Shown here: positions 6,308 through 6,743 of the stretch, one piece after another
Layout: each line of letters starts with the position of its first letter
Position numbering within the stretch: the stretch's first letter is position 1
Assembly (NCBI GenBank): GCA_947446935.1
Contig: CANFIV010000084.1
Span: 1 to 6,743, forward strand
Source of the DNA: Sphingomonadaceae bacterium
Lineage (GTDB): Bacteria; Pseudomonadota; Alphaproteobacteria; Sphingomonadales; Sphingomonadaceae
Reading direction: 5' to 3'
Length of the DNA: 6,743 bases
Made by a program: the position numbers and the translations under genes
The notes under the pieces: model-generated
Told to the model about the DNA's origin: nothing
The model's input: the letters and a program-made list of their open reading frames with translations, nothing else
The model's database searches: none

Positions 6308-6317
6308 GTGCAGTGCA
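6308..6317. promoter_or_regulatory. Candidate PhaR-type operator, copy at transcription start
   Basis: GTGCAGTGCA begins immediately after the -10 box, and with the following G reads TGC-AGT-GCAG, seven of the eight fixed bases of the published CTGC-N3-GCAG site. A bound protein would cover the start point near 6314. It is an exact copy of the first ten bases of the site at 6260. Confidence 0.5.
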
Positions 6318-6388
6318 GCACGAGCGCCTGGTTGTCCGATTGACCGGATTTCCTGACGGGACGTGCCCGGCGCAGGAGCAGTTCAATC

Positions 6389-6743
6389 ATGGAAGACGCA
6401 GTCAACGACATCGCACCCGCAGCAATCGCGGATCCGATCGTCAGCGAGCCCGTCGTTCTGGCGGAACCGATCGCGACGCCGGATGTGGTTGCCGCGAAGC
6501 CCAAGGGCAAGCCCGGCCGTCCGCGCAAGGTGGCAACACCTGCAGCGGCTCCGGTCAAGGCTCCCAAGGCCAAGCCGGCACCCAAGGCCGTGCCCGAGGC
6601 AGTAATCGCCACCGTTCCGGCCATTGTGCCAGCCGCCATTGTGGAAGCCTCGCCGGTTTCCGCGCCCAAGCGGGCCAAGCCCGCCGCGCGCAAGCCGGTA
6701 AAGGCCACCCCGGCCAAGAAGACTGCGGCAAAAGTAGCAGAGA
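6389..6743 (+). CDS. Probable phasin with basic AT-hook N-terminus (runs off right edge)
   Basis: 118 codons are present with no stop. ATG 6389 is preceded by AGGAG (6374-6378) ten bases away. Residues 1-36 are acidic and Val/Ala/Pro-rich. Then comes an AT-hook-like core KPGRPRKV (41-48), followed by a Lys/Ala/Pro-rich low-complexity tract with repeats such as APKAKPAPK and KPVKATPAKK up to the edge. No phasin domain is visible because the window ends. The phasin call rests on position straight after phaC, the PhaR-like operators, and knowledge that sphingomonad phasin-family proteins often carry such Ala/Lys-rich N-termini. Phasins coat PHA granules; a basic DNA-binding arm could tether granules to the nucleoid, as PhaM and PhaF do elsewhere. 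The alternative is a histone H1-like or other nucleoid protein. Confidence 0.65.
   Translation, partial: MEDAVNDIAPAAIADPIVSEPVVLAEPIATPDVVAAKPKGKPGRPRKVATPAAAPVKAPKAKPAPKAVPEAVIATVPAIVPAAIVEASPVSAPKRAKPAARKPVKATPAKKTAAKVAE

Noticed and set aside
1..6743. CRISPR arrays, insertion sequences, rRNA
   Set aside because: No regularly spaced repeats, transposase motifs with terminal repeats, or rRNA signatures were seen.

Overview
The window looks like chromosomal DNA from a sphingolipid-making alphaproteobacterium, most likely of the Sphingomonadales (Novosphingobium, Sphingomonas or Erythrobacter type). Three things point there: an acyl carrier protein gene directly followed by a bacterial serine palmitoyltransferase gene, a class I polyhydroxyalkanoate (PHA) synthase followed by a Lys/Ala/Pro-rich phasin-type gene, and GC-rich sequence with strongly GC-ending codons. 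All identifications come from reading the sequence and recalled family motifs; no database search was run.

Layout: (1) 1-869, minus strand: a dedicated acyl carrier protein gene and the first 208 codons of serine palmitoyltransferase, which runs out of the left edge. Together they make the first committed step of sphingolipid synthesis. (2) 870-1013: a divergent control region with a TTGACA box and two inverted repeats. (3) 1014-1604, plus strand: a three-helix membrane protein with the marks of the PycTM (DUF5706) family, the effector family of Pycsar anti-phage systems, but with no cyclase gene beside it. (4) 1605-1976: 372 bases without a convincing gene, holding short repeats and a short minus-strand stretch with coding-like codon use. 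(5) 1977-2050, minus strand: tRNA-Cys(GCA). (6) 2135-4173, minus strand: an AlaC-type aminotransferase followed 26 bases later by a crotonase-fold enzyme whose Glu/Asp pair resembles that of dienoyl-CoA isomerases. (7) 4174-4305: divergent promoter region. (8) 4306-6195, plus strand: class I PHA synthase (phaC). (9) 6196-6388: a well-formed promoter between two GTGCAGTGCA copies that resemble PhaR operators. (10) 6389 to the right edge: the start of a basic AT-hook-bearing protein, probably a phasin.

Functionally, the right half is a PHA storage locus (polymerase plus probable granule protein, with a likely PHA-sensing operator). The left half makes membrane sphingolipids. The alaC-crotonase pair links pyruvate/alanine and acyl-CoA metabolism, though no direct link to PHA is shown. 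The points most worth a second look are the orphan PycTM-like protein, the paired operators around the phasin promoter, and the tRNA-flanking stretch 1605-1976.
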